Part shown: positions 44,624 to 44,705 of the stretch, piece after piece
Layout: each line of letters opens with the position of its first letter
Position numbering within the stretch: position 1 is the stretch's first letter
Source: an uncultured Eubacteriales bacterium
GTDB lineage: Bacteria; Bacillota; Clostridia; Oscillospirales; Acutalibacteraceae
NCBI GenBank assembly: GCA_900316455.1
Contig: ONCX01000021.1
Span: 1-44,705, forward strand
Reading direction: 5' to 3'
DNA length: 44,705 bases
The notes under the pieces: generated by a model
Seen by the model: the letters and a program-made list of their open reading frames with translations, nothing else
Database searches by the model: none
Told to the model about the DNA's origin: nothing
Translations under genes and position numbers: made by a program

Positions 44624-44705
44624 GCTGTCGCAGAGAGACGGAAGCGAAAGAAGCGCAGGAAGCCGCCCGATAGAGGGGAAAGAGCAGGCGCTGGCAGGGA
44701 CCGTA
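44624..44705 (+). ncRNA. Start of a structured transcript or leader (cut by window edge)
   Basis: The 82 bases after the promoter are purine-rich and carry no ribosome-binding site or ATG. They contain CGCAGAGAGACGG and further short complementary runs. The CAGAGAG near the 5' end recalls the base of T-box stem I, but the other T-box features (apical loop motifs, specifier, antiterminator) are beyond the window or absent. It could equally be an unidentified non-coding RNA. Confidence 0.35.

Noticed and set aside
44624-44705. RNase P RNA at the right edge
   Set aside because: The conserved GAGGAAAGTCC near the 5' end of rnpB is absent.

Overview
The window looks like the chromosome of a Gram-positive, low-to-mid GC anaerobe of the class Clostridia, probably a Ruminococcus-like member of the Oscillospiraceae. 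The reasons are strong AGGAGG ribosome-binding sites, consensus TTGACA/TATAAT promoters, many intrinsic terminators, a perfect CIRCE operator, the dimeric type of glycyl-tRNA synthetase, the GlgC/GlgD pair, a G/K-type phosphofructokinase, CotH-type lipoproteins and the rpmF and der-plsY-gpsA gene orders. This is inferred from gene content only; no database was searched.

Layout. 1-3131 (minus): a surface-polymer cluster with a CDP-glycerol transferase-like gene (cut by the window edge), a sulfatase/phosphoglycerol-transferase-like gene and a YidC-like membrane gene that runs into it in another frame. 3275-4978: a secreted protein with six SH3b repeats. 5076-7522 (minus): tRNA-Gly(CCC) with its own perfect promoter, glyS, and a lipoprotein. 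7721-8436: a QueG-like iron-sulfur gene broken by a frameshift. 8564-10640: CIRCE-controlled htpG. 10747-13536: a membrane acyltransferase and an SH3/beta-lactamase-fold protein. 13556-16555 (minus): a large lipoprotein with three lamin-tail domains and a CotH-kinase domain. 16633-18035: pgi, followed by a candidate MITE of about 190 bp. 18307-25001: housekeeping genes (P-loop protein, DUF177, rpmF, DUF512/PDZ protein, der, plsY, gpsA, HAD phosphatase). 25151-27122: nitroreductase-like gene and pfkA. 27429-33922: glycogen cluster glgB-glgC-glgD-glgA. 33953-36801: MBL-fold hydrolase, DUF1330, XRE regulator, histidine phosphatase. 36800-37244 (minus): an HPr/Crh-like gene with a structured 5' leader. 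37317-40700: dCMP deaminase and a P-type Ca2+ ATPase. 40753-42196: citrate synthase. 42283-44495: two TerD-family genes flanking an unknown helical protein. 44589-44705: a strong promoter and the start of an apparently structured transcript that leaves the window.

How the parts fit. pgi, pfkA, the glg genes, citrate synthase and the HPr-like protein form a carbon-flux theme: hexose phosphate is either burned or stored as glycogen. The glycogen genes carry two oddities: GlgB has a 141-residue tail rich in Ala, Glu, Pro and Lys with four histone-H1-like basic blocks, and GlgA lacks three of the residues that bind or process ADP-glucose in the E. coli enzyme. The strongest candidate for something undescribed is the leader of the HPr-like gene. 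Transcription should start exactly at the first base of a nine-pair closing stem, and the 3' strand of that stem (CCCCCU) can pair instead with the AGGGGG of the ribosome-binding site, a layout typical of a translational riboswitch. The protein it controls lacks the catalytic-histidine loop of HPr but keeps the regulatory serine region, like Crh. The TerD pair with its unknown middle protein, the YidC/sulfatase junction and the MITE are further points of interest.
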